NCBI GenBank assembly: GCA_964433135.1
Contig: CAYSQW010000007.1
Span: forward strand, 1 to 64,000
From: CAYSQW01 sp964433135
GTDB lineage: Bacteria; Acidobacteriota; Aminicenantia; Aminicenantales; Aminicenantaceae
Reading direction: 5' to 3'
Length of the DNA stretch: 64,000 bases
Each line of letters opens with the position of its first letter. The first letter of the stretch is position 1. The position numbers were made by a program, and so were the translations under genes. Below, piece by piece: positions 15,820 to 24,513 of the stretch. Below the pieces are notes generated by a model, which made no database searches, was not told the origin of the DNA, and saw only the letters and a list, made by a program, of their open reading frames with translations.

Positions 15820-16945
15820 ATCGGTGTTGATGCAGGGAAATCAGGCAGTCGCCGAAGCGGCTTTGGCGGCAGGCGTGAAATTTTGCGCCGGATACCCCAT
15901 AACTCCGGCTTCCGAGGCCATGGAGATTTTGGCCGGAAAGCTGCCCGCGGTAGGCGGCCGTTTCATTCAAATGGAAGATGAACTCGCCAGTATCGGTGCG
16001 ATCATCGGCGCCTCGGCGGTCGGGAAAAAGGCCATGACGATCACCAGCGGCCCGGGTTTCAGTCTGATGCAGGAGAACCTGGGTTACGCGTCGATGATCG
16101 AGATGCCGATCGTTATTTATAATGCCCAGCGCGTGGGACCCAGCACGGGAGGCGCGACCAAACCTCAGCAGGGCGATATGATGCAGAGTCGTTGGGGCTC
16201 GCATGGCGACAGCCCCCGAATCGTACTCTGTCCCGGAACCATCCGCGAGGCCTATGAACTGACGATCCAGGCTTTTAATCTTTCGGAAACCTATATGACT
16301 CCCGTTATCATCATGGCCGACCAACTGCTGGCGCACAATCGGGAGAATGTCGTGCTCCCGGAGCCGGGATCCATCAAGCTTGTTTCCCGGCGAACGGATG
16401 CCGTTCCCAAGACGGAATATCTGCCTTACAGGGTGGATAAGACGGGAATTCCGGTTCTTCCTCCTTTTGGAGGCGGTTACCGCTACAACATGTCCGGGAT
16501 GATCCATGGCGAGAACGGCATTCCCGATCTTTCAGCTCAGACCATCGACACCTGTATCCGGAGAATAAACCGGAAGCTGGAACGATACCGGGATGATATC
16601 GTCAGGGTGGAACACATCGAGAAAGAGGGAGCGAAGACAGCCGTTCTGGTTTACGGATCCCCCAACCGCCCCGCAAAAGGTGCGGTGGAGGCCGCCGCGA
16701 AACTGGGAATCCCCACGGATTTCATTCGTCCCATAACGATCTGGCCGTTTCCGGACAAGGAAGTCCGTGCGGTTGCTGAGCGTGTCGATAAGATCATCGT
16801 CGCGGAGATGAATCTGGGACAGATCACGGATGTGGTCCGCGCGGCGGTCGAAGGCCGGGCCGAGGTCATTCCCTTTAACAAGGTCAACAGCATGCCCATC
16901 ACCGTAGCCGAAATCTTGGAGCTGATAAAGAAAGCTGTTGCTTAG
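15812..16945 (+). CDS. korA: 2-oxoacid:ferredoxin oxidoreductase, alpha subunit
   Basis: A 377-residue alpha subunit. Visible motifs include GYPITPASEAME, the EDE stretch in QMEDELASIGAIIGAS (pyrimidine-side TPP contact), TITSGPGFSLM, and GPSTGGATKPQQGD. A C-terminal transketolase-C-like domain follows from residue 280 or so. The layout matches 2-oxoglutarate:ferredoxin oxidoreductase KorA rather than the fused pyruvate enzyme. GAGGAGG precedes the ATG. The true oxoacid cannot be read from sequence; the adjacent sucCD makes 2-oxoglutarate or a branched or aromatic 2-oxoacid plausible. Confidence 0.94.
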   Translation: MGKSVLMQGNQAVAEAALAAGVKFCAGYPITPASEAMEILAGKLPAVGGRFIQMEDELASIGAIIGASAVGKKAMTITSGPGFSLMQENLGYASMIEMPIVIYNAQRVGPSTGGATKPQQGDMMQSRWGSHGDSPRIVLCPGTIREAYELTIQAFNLSETYMTPVIIMADQLLAHNRENVVLPEPGSIKLVSRRTDAVPKTEYLPYRVDKTGIPVLPPFGGGYRYNMSGMIHGENGIPDLSAQTIDTCIRRINRKLERYRDDIVRVEHIEKEGAKTAVLVYGSPNRPAKGAVEAAAKLGIPTDFIRPITIWPFPDKEVRAVAERVDKIIVAEMNLGQITDVVRAAVEGRAEVIPFNKVNSMPITVAEILELIKKAVA

Positions 16946-16954
16946 GAGAGAAAG

Positions 16955-17773
16955 ATGAGTAAATTAGATAAATATCTACGTTTGGACCTGATGCCCCATT
17001 TCGCTTGCCCCGGGTGCACTCACGGCATCGCCTGGGCTTCCTTGGTGAGAGCGATCGATGGTTTGGGATTGGATCAGGATAGAACCGTCATGGTCTGCGC
17101 CATTGGATGTGCCGGCCGTCTTCCCATATATTTGAATTTCCCCTCGATTCGAACCCCTCATGGGCGGGCTCTCAGTTACGCCACCGGGATCAAGTTGGCG
17201 GATCCCACGCTGAATGTCGTGGTCTTCATGGGTGACGGAGACGCCGTCGCCATCGGCGGGAATCATTTCATCCATGCTTCCCGCCGCAATATCGATCTGA
17301 CGGCCATCGTCGCCATCAATGAGATTTACGGAATGACAGGGGGACAGTATGCGCCTACCACCAGCTTCGGCCGCAAAGCGTCCACAGCCCCCTTCGGTAT
17401 GATCGAACCCAAGCTGGACGTCTGCAAGCTGGCGATGGGAGCCGGGGCTTCATTTGTGGGCCGCGGCGATGCCTATCATGTCAGGGAGCTGACTCCGTTG
17501 ATTTCCAAAGCCATTAACCACAAGGGATTTTCCGTGGTCGAGATTTTCACGAATTGTCCCACTCATGTCGGGCGGCGCAGCAAACATAAAAAAGCTTCTC
17601 AGGCACTGCTTGAATTCAAAGACCTTACCGTTTCTCAGGCCCAAGCCAAGAAGATGACGGGTGAAGATCTGCATGGGAAATATGTCCGCGGTATCCTGCA
17701 CGAGGAAATACGGCCGGAGTATGTCGAAGAATATGACCGGATCACCGGTTTTAAGGAAGAAGGAGCTCTCTGA
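16955..17773 (+). CDS. korB: 2-oxoacid:ferredoxin oxidoreductase, beta (TPP) subunit
   Basis: A 272-residue beta subunit carrying the thiamine diphosphate site. HFACPGCTHGI supplies two iron-sulfur cysteines, CAIGCAGRL two more near residue 50-58, and FMGDGDAVAIGGNH is the GDG...N diphosphate and magnesium motif. GMTGGQYAPTTSFG is a standard KorB signature. It lies 9 bases after korA with GGAGAG as ribosome site. The final base of its stop is the first base of korC. Confidence 0.95.
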   Translation: MSKLDKYLRLDLMPHFACPGCTHGIAWASLVRAIDGLGLDQDRTVMVCAIGCAGRLPIYLNFPSIRTPHGRALSYATGIKLADPTLNVVVFMGDGDAVAIGGNHFIHASRRNIDLTAIVAINEIYGMTGGQYAPTTSFGRKASTAPFGMIEPKLDVCKLAMGAGASFVGRGDAYHVRELTPLISKAINHKGFSVVEIFTNCPTHVGRRSKHKKASQALLEFKDLTVSQAQAKKMTGEDLHGKYVRGILHEEIRPEYVEEYDRITGFKEEGAL

Positions 17774-18342
17774 TGCATATCATGGACCAATCACGCATAG
17801 AAATCCGGTTCAGCGGGTTCGGAGGCCAGGGACTGCTGTTGGCCAGCATAATCATGGCGGAAGCCATGGTCGACGAGGGATTTCAGGTTATCCAGGGTGA
17901 ATCGCATGGGATCGAAGCCCGGGGCGGCGCCAGCCGCGGCGAGGTGATCGCCAGCCGGGAGGAGATCTACGACCTTTCGGTCAATCAACCCGACATCTTT
18001 GTGGCGCTCTCGCAGGAAGCCTGTACGCGTTACCATGCACAGAACCGGAAGGACGCCCTGGTTGTCTTGGATTCTTTTCAGGTTCGGGATATACCGGAGC
18101 TCGACACGCCGCACGTCTATGCCTTCCCATTCACCAAGCTGCTCAAAGAGCAGCTCAATACCGTTCTGCCGGCCAATATCTGCTTTCTAGGCAATCTGGT
18201 CGGCCTGCTGCCGCTGGTTTCCGTGGAGTCGCTGCGTGCGGCGGTGCTTCATCGCGTTCCCAAAGGGAGTGAGGAGCTTAATCTTAAAGCGTTCGAGTTG
18301 GGATTCGAACTGGCCCGGGGAGCGAAACCCCTCGGGAAGTGA
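17773..18342 (+). CDS. korC: 2-oxoacid:ferredoxin oxidoreductase, gamma subunit
   Basis: A 189-residue gamma subunit of the POR/KOR family. It opens with IRFSGFGGQGLLLASIIMAEA, followed by ESHGIEARGGASRGEVIAS, both diagnostic, and needed for CoA-dependent turnover. The start overlaps the korB stop by one base (TGATG). It completes a four-subunit KorDABC enzyme that would oxidise a 2-oxoacid to acyl-CoA and CO2 and reduce ferredoxin. The sucC-like gene begins 9 bases later. Confidence 0.94.
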   Translation: MHIMDQSRIEIRFSGFGGQGLLLASIIMAEAMVDEGFQVIQGESHGIEARGGASRGEVIASREEIYDLSVNQPDIFVALSQEACTRYHAQNRKDALVVLDSFQVRDIPELDTPHVYAFPFTKLLKEQLNTVLPANICFLGNLVGLLPLVSVESLRAAVLHRVPKGSEELNLKAFELGFELARGAKPLGK

Positions 18343-18351
18343 GCGCCGGTT

Positions 18352-19497
18352 ATGAAACTGGCGGAATTTCATGCAAAACAACTTTTCAGGGGCATGGGGA
18401 TTCCCGTGCCCCGGGGATCGACGGCGGCCACCCCGGAAGAAGCATCACGGGTTGCCGCGGAACTCGGAGGAGACGTCGTCCTTAAAGCACAGATACACAG
18501 CGGAGGTCGCGGCAAGGCCGGCGGGATTCGTTTCGCCTCCTCTCCGGAGGAAGCAAAACGGTTAGCGGGAGAGCTGCTTCACTCCGAACTAAAAGGAGAA
18601 AAAGTCAGCCGGATCCTGGTGGAAGAAAAGCAGGATATCCGGCAGGAGCATTATCTGAGCTTCATGCTCGACCGCAACACGCGGAAAACCATGCTGATTT
18701 TCTGCGCGGCCGGAGGAATGGAGATAGAAGAAGTCGCCCGGTCGACGCCTGAAAAGATCATCAAAATCGCCGTGGACCCGGTGCTTGGGCTGCAGGATTT
18801 TCATCTGAACGCTTTGGGACGCGGCGTCGATTTCGACAGGGAACGACTCCGTTCGTTGAAAGCCCTGGCGCGCAAGCTGTATGGGCTGTATATAAAATAT
18901 GACTGCCTTCTGGTTGAGATCAATCCTTTGATTTACCTCGATTCCGGGGAGATCGCCGCCCTGGACGCAAAGCTGGAAATAGATGACAACGCCCGTTACC
19001 GCCAGCCGGAGTTGACGGCTATGGTGGATGGGGCTTGTGAGGATCCTCTGGAAAAATTCGGCCGGGATGCCGGATTTGTCGTGATCAAGTTGAAGGGAAC
19101 GGTCTCGGTTATCAGCAATGGCGCCGGCATCGCCATCTCCACTCTGGATCTTCTTCAAAAGCATGGGGCGTCCGCGGCCAACATCCTGGATCTGAGCGGG
19201 GGCGCCACCGCGGAAAAAGTGATGCGGGCGGTGGATGTGGTCACCCGGGATAAGGATGTGAGCGCGGTTCTGTTTAATATTTTCGGCGGGATCACCCGGT
19301 GTGATGAGATCGCCCGGGGTGTGACTCAGGTTCTGAAAAACATCCCCCCGCATGTCTCTGTCGTGTGCCGTTTGAACGGCACCAACCGGGATGAAGGTAT
19401 CCGCATCTTGAAGGATGCCGGATTGGGAGCGGCCTTCGATCTGGAAGAGGCCGTGCGGCAGGTGGTTCGGATTCAGCGAAAGAAGGCGGAAACATGA
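18352..19497 (+). CDS. sucC: Succinyl-CoA synthetase-like ligase, beta subunit
   Basis: A 381-residue ATP-grasp subunit. HSGGRGKAGGIRFA binds nucleotide, LLVEINPLI and the following LDAKLEIDDNA supply the metal ligands, and the C-terminal domain carries NGAGIAISTLDLL, LDLSGGAT and NIFGGITRCDEIARG. This is the full length and order of SucC. Directly after korDABC, the enzyme would run from acyl-CoA to free acid with ATP or GTP formation, the energy-conserving step of 2-oxoacid fermentation. The acyl group may not be succinyl. Confidence 0.94.
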   Translation: MKLAEFHAKQLFRGMGIPVPRGSTAATPEEASRVAAELGGDVVLKAQIHSGGRGKAGGIRFASSPEEAKRLAGELLHSELKGEKVSRILVEEKQDIRQEHYLSFMLDRNTRKTMLIFCAAGGMEIEEVARSTPEKIIKIAVDPVLGLQDFHLNALGRGVDFDRERLRSLKALARKLYGLYIKYDCLLVEINPLIYLDSGEIAALDAKLEIDDNARYRQPELTAMVDGACEDPLEKFGRDAGFVVIKLKGTVSVISNGAGIAISTLDLLQKHGASAANILDLSGGATAEKVMRAVDVVTRDKDVSAVLFNIFGGITRCDEIARGVTQVLKNIPPHVSVVCRLNGTNRDEGIRILKDAGLGAAFDLEEAVRQVVRIQRKKAET

Positions 19498-20369
19498 GCA
19501 TTTTAGTCGATCGGGACACGCGCTTGATCGTGCAGGGTATCACCGGGCGGGAAGGCGAATACCATGCCCGCCTGATGCAGGATTACGGCACTCGTATCGT
19601 GGCCGGGGTCACTCCGGGCAAGGGCGGGCGTCAAGTGGAAGGGATCCCCGTTTTCGATACCGTGGCGGATGCCGTCGCGGCGACCGATGCCAATGCCAGC
19701 GTACTCTTCGTCCCGCCCCGGTTCACCAGAGACGCGATCCTGGAAGCCGTGGACGGCGGACTGCCTCTGGTCGTTGCGGTCGCCGAAGGCGTGCCTTTTC
19801 AGGATATGAATTTTTGTTCCGCGTATGCCCGGTTTCATGACAGTATCTTGATCGGTCCGAACACGCCGGGTGTAATTTCCCCCGGGAAATCGAAAGTCGG
19901 TTTCATGGCGGATGTCATTTACAGAGCCGGGCCGGTGGGTGTCCTGTCGAGGAGCGCCACTCTTTCCTATGAAACGGCCAACAACCTCACTCGCGGCGGA
20001 ATCGGCCAGAGCACGGTTGTCGGGGTCGGAGGCGATCCGATCCCCGGATCGACATTCATCGATCTGCTGCCGCAGTTTGAAGCCGATCCCGAAACGAAGC
20101 TGATTGTCATCTGCGGTGAAATCGGTGGACGGGAGGAAGAAAAAGCGGCGGAGTTCATCGAGGCGTTTGGGACCAAACCGGTGGTCGCCTTCATCGCCGG
20201 TGAAGCCGCGCCCGAGGGAAAGCGAATGGGTCACGCGGGTGCCATCGTATCTCCCGGAGGGGAAGGAGGCGCCGCCGTCAAGAAAGAGCGTCTCCGGGCA
20301 GCCGGAATCCATGTCGCGGAGAAGCTGACGGATATCGCCGGCTTGGCCTCCCGCTTGCTTGGGAATTGA
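19494..20369 (+). CDS. sucD: Succinyl-CoA synthetase-like ligase, alpha subunit
   Basis: A 291-residue CoA-binding subunit. LIVQGITGREGEYHARLMQDYGT begins the Rossmann CoA domain, NTPGVISPGKSKVGFM and GGDPIPGSTFIDLL follow. The phosphorylated His lies in MGHAGAIVSPGGEG near residue 245. The ATG overlaps the sucC stop (ATGA), so the two subunits are translated together in equal amounts. The next gene encodes a LarA-type protein 13 bases downstream. Confidence 0.95.
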   Translation: MSILVDRDTRLIVQGITGREGEYHARLMQDYGTRIVAGVTPGKGGRQVEGIPVFDTVADAVAATDANASVLFVPPRFTRDAILEAVDGGLPLVVAVAEGVPFQDMNFCSAYARFHDSILIGPNTPGVISPGKSKVGFMADVIYRAGPVGVLSRSATLSYETANNLTRGGIGQSTVVGVGGDPIPGSTFIDLLPQFEADPETKLIVICGEIGGREEEKAAEFIEAFGTKPVVAFIAGEAAPEGKRMGHAGAIVSPGGEGGAAVKKERLRAAGIHVAEKLTDIAGLASRLLGN

Positions 20370-20382
20370 GGAGGCGGAATCG

Positions 20383-21633
20383 ATGAAGATCACGCTGAAT
20401 TATGGAAAGGAAACGGTATCTTTTACACTTCCCGATAAAAATTACGCAGGGAGTCTGAATCCTCGGGAGGCCCCGGGAGCGGAAGACGGTCCGGCCGCGG
20501 TTCGCTATGCGCTGGAGCATCCCATCGGAGGGCCTCGTTTGAGAGATCGTGTGGCTTCCGGGGATCGTGTCGTGATCCTGGTCAGCGATATCACGCGACC
20601 GGCGCCCTCGAAAATCCTGCTGCCGCCGCTGCTGGAGGAATTATCCGCAGCGGGAGTCCCCGACGGCGCGATTCACATCGTCTTCGGATTAGGAGTTCAT
20701 CGGCGCCAAACTCCAGAGGAACAGGCGAAATTGGTGGGCGCGGACATCTTCCGGCGGATTCGTTGCCTGGATCATGACATCGAAGACTGTCGATCGGTAG
20801 GTGCAACCAGTCGGGGAGCTCCGGTCGAGATTTTCAAGCAGGTGTTGGATGCCGATGTACGGATCGTCACCGGTAACCTGGAATTCCACTATTTCGCCGG
20901 TTTCAGCGGGGGAGCCAAAGCACTGGCTCCCGGTGTCTGCAGCCGGTCGACCATTCAGGCCAACCACCGGCGGTTCCTTCACCCCGGAGCAAAGGGAGGA
21001 ATGATTGACGGCAATCCCCTGCGCGAGGAGATCGAAGAAATAGGCCGCATGGTGGGAATCGATTTCATGCTGAATGCCGTTCTCAACAGCCGCAAGGAGA
21101 TCGTCCTGGTGGTGGCTGGAGACGTGGAAGCGGCGCACAGAGAAGGCGCCGAACACATCCATCGAATATTTCGCAGAGAAATCGAAGCGCCGGCGGATAT
21201 CGTGATCACTTCCCCGGGCGGATTTCCGAAAGATATCGATCTGTATCAGACCCACAAAGCCATGGAGAACGCACAGCTGGCGGTGCGGCCGGGGGGAACC
21301 ATCATCGTGGCCGGACAGTGCGGGGACGGACTCGGGGAGACGGAATTCGGACGGGCCATGATCGAAGGCAAATCACCTCGGGAATTGATCGAGGAATTAG
21401 AACGGAATTTTGTTCTGGGTCGGCATAAAGCATCACGTGTTGCACGCATCCACTCGGAGCATGAAATCTATCTGGTATCCGGCCTGGCCCCGGAACTTAA
21501 GAAAAAATTGTTCGTGAAAAACTTCGATTCCGTGGATGCGGCTTTAAAACAAGCCCTGGATGTTCAGGGCTCCGATGCGCAGGTCCTGGTTATGCCTTAC
21601 GGGGTCTCCACCCTTCCGCACCTTAAGAACTGA
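20383..21633 (+). CDS. LarA-type nickel-pincer racemase/epimerase family protein
   Basis: A 416-residue LarA-family protein. VSDITRPAPS, FGLGVHRRQTPEE, LEFHYFAGFSGGAKALAPG and the NHRRF segment place the residues matching lactate racemase His108, His174, Lys184 and His200, so the nickel-pincer nucleotide site looks intact. The family isomerises 2-hydroxyacids; many members act on other alpha-hydroxy acids. It is the last gene of the kor-suc operon, supported by GAGGAGG before the ATG. LarB, LarC and LarE, needed to build the cofactor, are not in the window. A 2-hydroxyacid dehydrogenase gene lies 6 kb downstream. Confidence 0.9.
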   Translation: MKITLNYGKETVSFTLPDKNYAGSLNPREAPGAEDGPAAVRYALEHPIGGPRLRDRVASGDRVVILVSDITRPAPSKILLPPLLEELSAAGVPDGAIHIVFGLGVHRRQTPEEQAKLVGADIFRRIRCLDHDIEDCRSVGATSRGAPVEIFKQVLDADVRIVTGNLEFHYFAGFSGGAKALAPGVCSRSTIQANHRRFLHPGAKGGMIDGNPLREEIEEIGRMVGIDFMLNAVLNSRKEIVLVVAGDVEAAHREGAEHIHRIFRREIEAPADIVITSPGGFPKDIDLYQTHKAMENAQLAVRPGGTIIVAGQCGDGLGETEFGRAMIEGKSPRELIEELERNFVLGRHKASRVARIHSEHEIYLVSGLAPELKKKLFVKNFDSVDAALKQALDVQGSDAQVLVMPYGVSTLPHLKN

Positions 21634-21647
21634 TTGGCCGACCGTTC

Positions 21648-23000
21648 TCAGGTTTTCCGAAAAAGGATCTTCTCCGCTTGGGAAATAGCTCTGTCCAGGA
21701 TTTCGACGCCGAGATCGATGATCTCCGGAGTGGAATTGAGAGGAGGGGCGATACGGATCGATGCCGTTTCAAAAGCGCCCATAAACATAGTGTACAATCC
21801 GTTCTCCAAAGCAAGCCGGCAGATGGTTTTGGCCGCCTGGATTCCCGGTTCCCGCGTTTTCGCGTTCTTGATGATTTCAACGGTGGCGAGCAGCCCGCGC
21901 CCGCGGACATCCCCGATCGCGGGGTGATTTTTCTGGAGCGCCCGCAGCTTCTCCAGCAGCTGTTTCCCCAACTCGGTGCAGTTTTGCAGCAGGTGCTCTT
22001 CCTCGATGACACGGATGGTCGCCAAAGCGGCGGCGCATGCCGGAGCGTTGGCTTCGAGGGTGTAGCTTTGTTGAAAATCAAGGCCGCGGGCGGTCGTCAG
22101 GTCCGCTCGTGCCACCATGGCGCTGAGGGGGAATCCGGATGCGATCGGTTTCCCAAGACATACGATATCCGGAGCCAAGCCGAGGTGGTTCATCGCCAGC
22201 CACTTGCCGGTGCGGCCGAATCCGGTCTGCACCTCATCCGCGATAAACAGAAATCCGTGGGTTTCGCTCAGTTTTTTAAGTTCCAGGAAGTATTCATCGG
22301 GAGGGATCACCCACCCCATGTCCCCGAATACCGGCTCGATGATCACGGCGGCGATATCCTCAGGGGGACAGAATGTCGTGAACATGGTTTCGGTGAGGTA
22401 GCGCAGGCACTGGAGCCCGCAGGAAGGATGGCTCAGTTTGAAGGGGCAGCGGTAGCAGTAGGGAGGGGGGAGATGAAAAACACCGGATAGGGGATGGAAT
22501 CCCCGAACCATCCAGTTCCAGGTTGAAGAAACGGAAAGCGCGCCGTATGTCTGACCATGATAGGCCCCCGAGATGCAGAGAATGTTCGGCTTTCCCGTAG
22601 CCCAGCGGGCCAGTTTTAAGGCGCCGTCGATGGAATCTGAGCCCGAAGATCCAAAAAATACTTTTTTGGGAAATCTTCCCGGGGTCAAGCTTGTCAGCTT
22701 TTCCGCCAGCACAAACCGGTTCTCCGTTGCCCCCAGGATGACATGGTCGATCTGTTTTTTAACGGCCGATAAGACGGCGGGGTGACGATGTCCGAGATTG
22801 GCCACGCATTTTCCCGAAACGAAATCCAGATAGACGTTTCCGTCGACATCCTCGATCCAAGGCCCTTCCTGATTCCGGGCCGGAATCCCCCAGATGGGCG
22901 GGAAAGGATCGAGGGGATCTCCCGTGCTTCGAAGCAGAGCCCGTGTTTTGGGACCCGGAGGTTTAACTCCGATAAAGGGTTGAGAAGCCGGTGGTTTCAA
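21648..23000 (-). CDS. Class III PLP-dependent aminotransferase
   Basis: A 450-residue enzyme. Fold-type I class III features include DGNVYLDFVSGKCVANLGHRHP, SGSDSIDGALKLAR, AYHGQTYGALS, IIEPVFGDMGW, FIADEVQTGFGRTG and the Schiff-base Lys in CLGKPIASGFPLS. Relatives include 4-aminobutyrate, ornithine and beta-amino acid aminotransferases. An internal cysteine-rich insert (CYRCPFKLSHPSCGLQC, residues about 175-191) is unusual and could bind a metal. It ends 14 bases from the convergent racemase gene and is the last of the minus-strand set that begins at 27336. Confidence 0.92.
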   Translation of the reverse strand: MKPPASQPFIGVKPPGPKTRALLRSTGDPLDPFPPIWGIPARNQEGPWIEDVDGNVYLDFVSGKCVANLGHRHPAVLSAVKKQIDHVILGATENRFVLAEKLTSLTPGRFPKKVFFGSSGSDSIDGALKLARWATGKPNILCISGAYHGQTYGALSVSSTWNWMVRGFHPLSGVFHLPPPYCYRCPFKLSHPSCGLQCLRYLTETMFTTFCPPEDIAAVIIEPVFGDMGWVIPPDEYFLELKKLSETHGFLFIADEVQTGFGRTGKWLAMNHLGLAPDIVCLGKPIASGFPLSAMVARADLTTARGLDFQQSYTLEANAPACAAALATIRVIEEEHLLQNCTELGKQLLEKLRALQKNHPAIGDVRGRGLLATVEIIKNAKTREPGIQAAKTICRLALENGLYTMFMGAFETASIRIAPPLNSTPEIIDLGVEILDRAISQAEKILFRKT

Positions 23001-23116
23001 TATCGTTTTCTCCTTGTTCGGTCGGACTTATCCGGATTGTAGCGCGAAACCGGAGCTTCCGCAAGCCCGGGAAACGCATCCCCCCGGCGCCGTTGAGGAC
23101 CGGGGTGGGGTGGGGC

Positions 23117-24496
23117 TCAGGTCAACGGGACTTCGGGCCGAATAAAAATACCGTGCCCCGGTTTCCCGCACACTTCTCCTTCCCGCATCACCAGCTCTCC
23201 CCGAACGATCGTGTGCGTGGGCATTCCCTTGATTTTCCATCCCAGGTAGGGGACGGCATCGGCGCCGCGGGTATGCAGATGCTCTTTTCTGATAGTGCCT
23301 TCTTTTTCGATGTCGATGATGACGAAATCGGCGTCGGATCCTACTTGGATGACTCCTTTGCGGGGGTAGAGCCTGAAAAGGCGAGCGACGTTTTCCGAAG
23401 TGACGCGCACGAGCTGCGGAAGGCTGATGCGCCCGTTATTCACCTGGGTGAGCAGCAGCGGCAGCGCCGTCTGAAAGCCGGGGATCCCGCCGGCGGCGTC
23501 CCAGATGTTGGTTTCTTTTTGTTCACGGGGGAAAGGGGAGTGATCGGTGGCGATGCAGTCGATGGTGCCGTTCCGCAGGCCTTCCCAGAGGCGGTCGATA
23601 TCCTCCTGATTTCCCACGGGGGGAGCGCACTTGACGTACGTACCGAAAGGTCCCCCGAAGCGCGACATGTCGGCTGAGGTGAGCACCAAGTAGTGCGGAC
23701 AGGTTTCGGCGGTCATCTTTTCGCCCCGGGATTTGGCTTCGGCGATGATGGCGGTGCCTTCACGGCTGTGCATATGACAGATATGGACGGCGGCGCCGGT
23801 TTCGCGGGCCAACAACCTTACTCGGGATACGGCCAGGGCTTCCGTGATATTGGGACGGGATTCGATGTAGGCTTGAGGATCCTTACGTCCGGATTCTTTG
23901 AGTTCGGCGGTAAGCGTGTCGATGAGATCGGCGTCTTCGGCATGGATGACGTTGGGAAGTCCGGTTTTCGCAATCTCGCGCATGACCTGAAACTGCTGAC
24001 CGGTCGTGGCGGCCCAGAGTCCGATGAACTCTTCCGCTCTCGATTCCAGCGGTTGATTCATGAAGGTTTTGAAACCTATAGCGCCGCCTTCGGCCATTTC
24101 CGCGATCCGATCCAGATTGTCGATGCCGCCTCCTCCATAGAGGCCGAAATCGACGAGGCATTTATTCTCGCCTATGGCGGCCCGGTTCTCGAGGATTTCC
24201 CGGTTCCAAACACCCGGAATGCTGATGGGCATTTCCAAGAGGGTCGTCCAGCCTCCCGCGGCCGCAGCGGTGGTCCCGTTTATGAAATCGGTCTTGCTGA
24301 CGTCCGGTTCGTGCATATGGCTGTGTGCATCGATCATCCCCGGCAGGATATATTTTCCGGCGGCGTCGATGAGACGGGCGTCCTCGGGTACCGGAGCGTT
24401 TCTTTCGATGCTGACGATGGTGTCGTTTTCGGCGACGATCTCTCCTTCATGGATTCCGGAAGGAGTAACGATTCTGCCGTTCTTGATGACGAGCAT
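23117..24496 (-). CDS. Allantoinase/dihydroorotase-like cyclic amidohydrolase
   Basis: A 459-residue amidohydrolase. DAHSHMHEP gives the first metal His pair, GFKTFM the carboxylated Lys, then VIHAEDADL, HICHMHSREG, AETCPHYL, KCAPPVG and the catalytic Asp in CIATDHSPF. WDAAGGIPGFQTALPLL resembles allantoinase and dihydropyrimidinase more than short PyrC. The reaction would open a cyclic ureide (allantoin, hydantoin or dihydroorotate) to an N-carbamoyl acid. It lies 17 bases downstream of the carbamoyltransferase-like gene, so the two enzymes probably act in sequence. Confidence 0.92.
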   Translation of the reverse strand: MLVIKNGRIVTPSGIHEGEIVAENDTIVSIERNAPVPEDARLIDAAGKYILPGMIDAHSHMHEPDVSKTDFINGTTAAAAGGWTTLLEMPISIPGVWNREILENRAAIGENKCLVDFGLYGGGGIDNLDRIAEMAEGGAIGFKTFMNQPLESRAEEFIGLWAATTGQQFQVMREIAKTGLPNVIHAEDADLIDTLTAELKESGRKDPQAYIESRPNITEALAVSRVRLLARETGAAVHICHMHSREGTAIIAEAKSRGEKMTAETCPHYLVLTSADMSRFGGPFGTYVKCAPPVGNQEDIDRLWEGLRNGTIDCIATDHSPFPREQKETNIWDAAGGIPGFQTALPLLLTQVNNGRISLPQLVRVTSENVARLFRLYPRKGVIQVGSDADFVIIDIEKEGTIRKEHLHTRGADAVPYLGWKIKGMPTHTIVRGELVMREGEVCGKPGHGIFIRPEVPLT

Positions 24497-24513
24497 GGCT
24501 GTCTCCTTGCGGT

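Noticed and set aside
15622..18342. Pyruvate:ferredoxin oxidoreductase
   Set aside because: The alpha subunit and the gene order (D-A-B-C with a small delta ferredoxin) fit the KOR type better, and sucCD follows.
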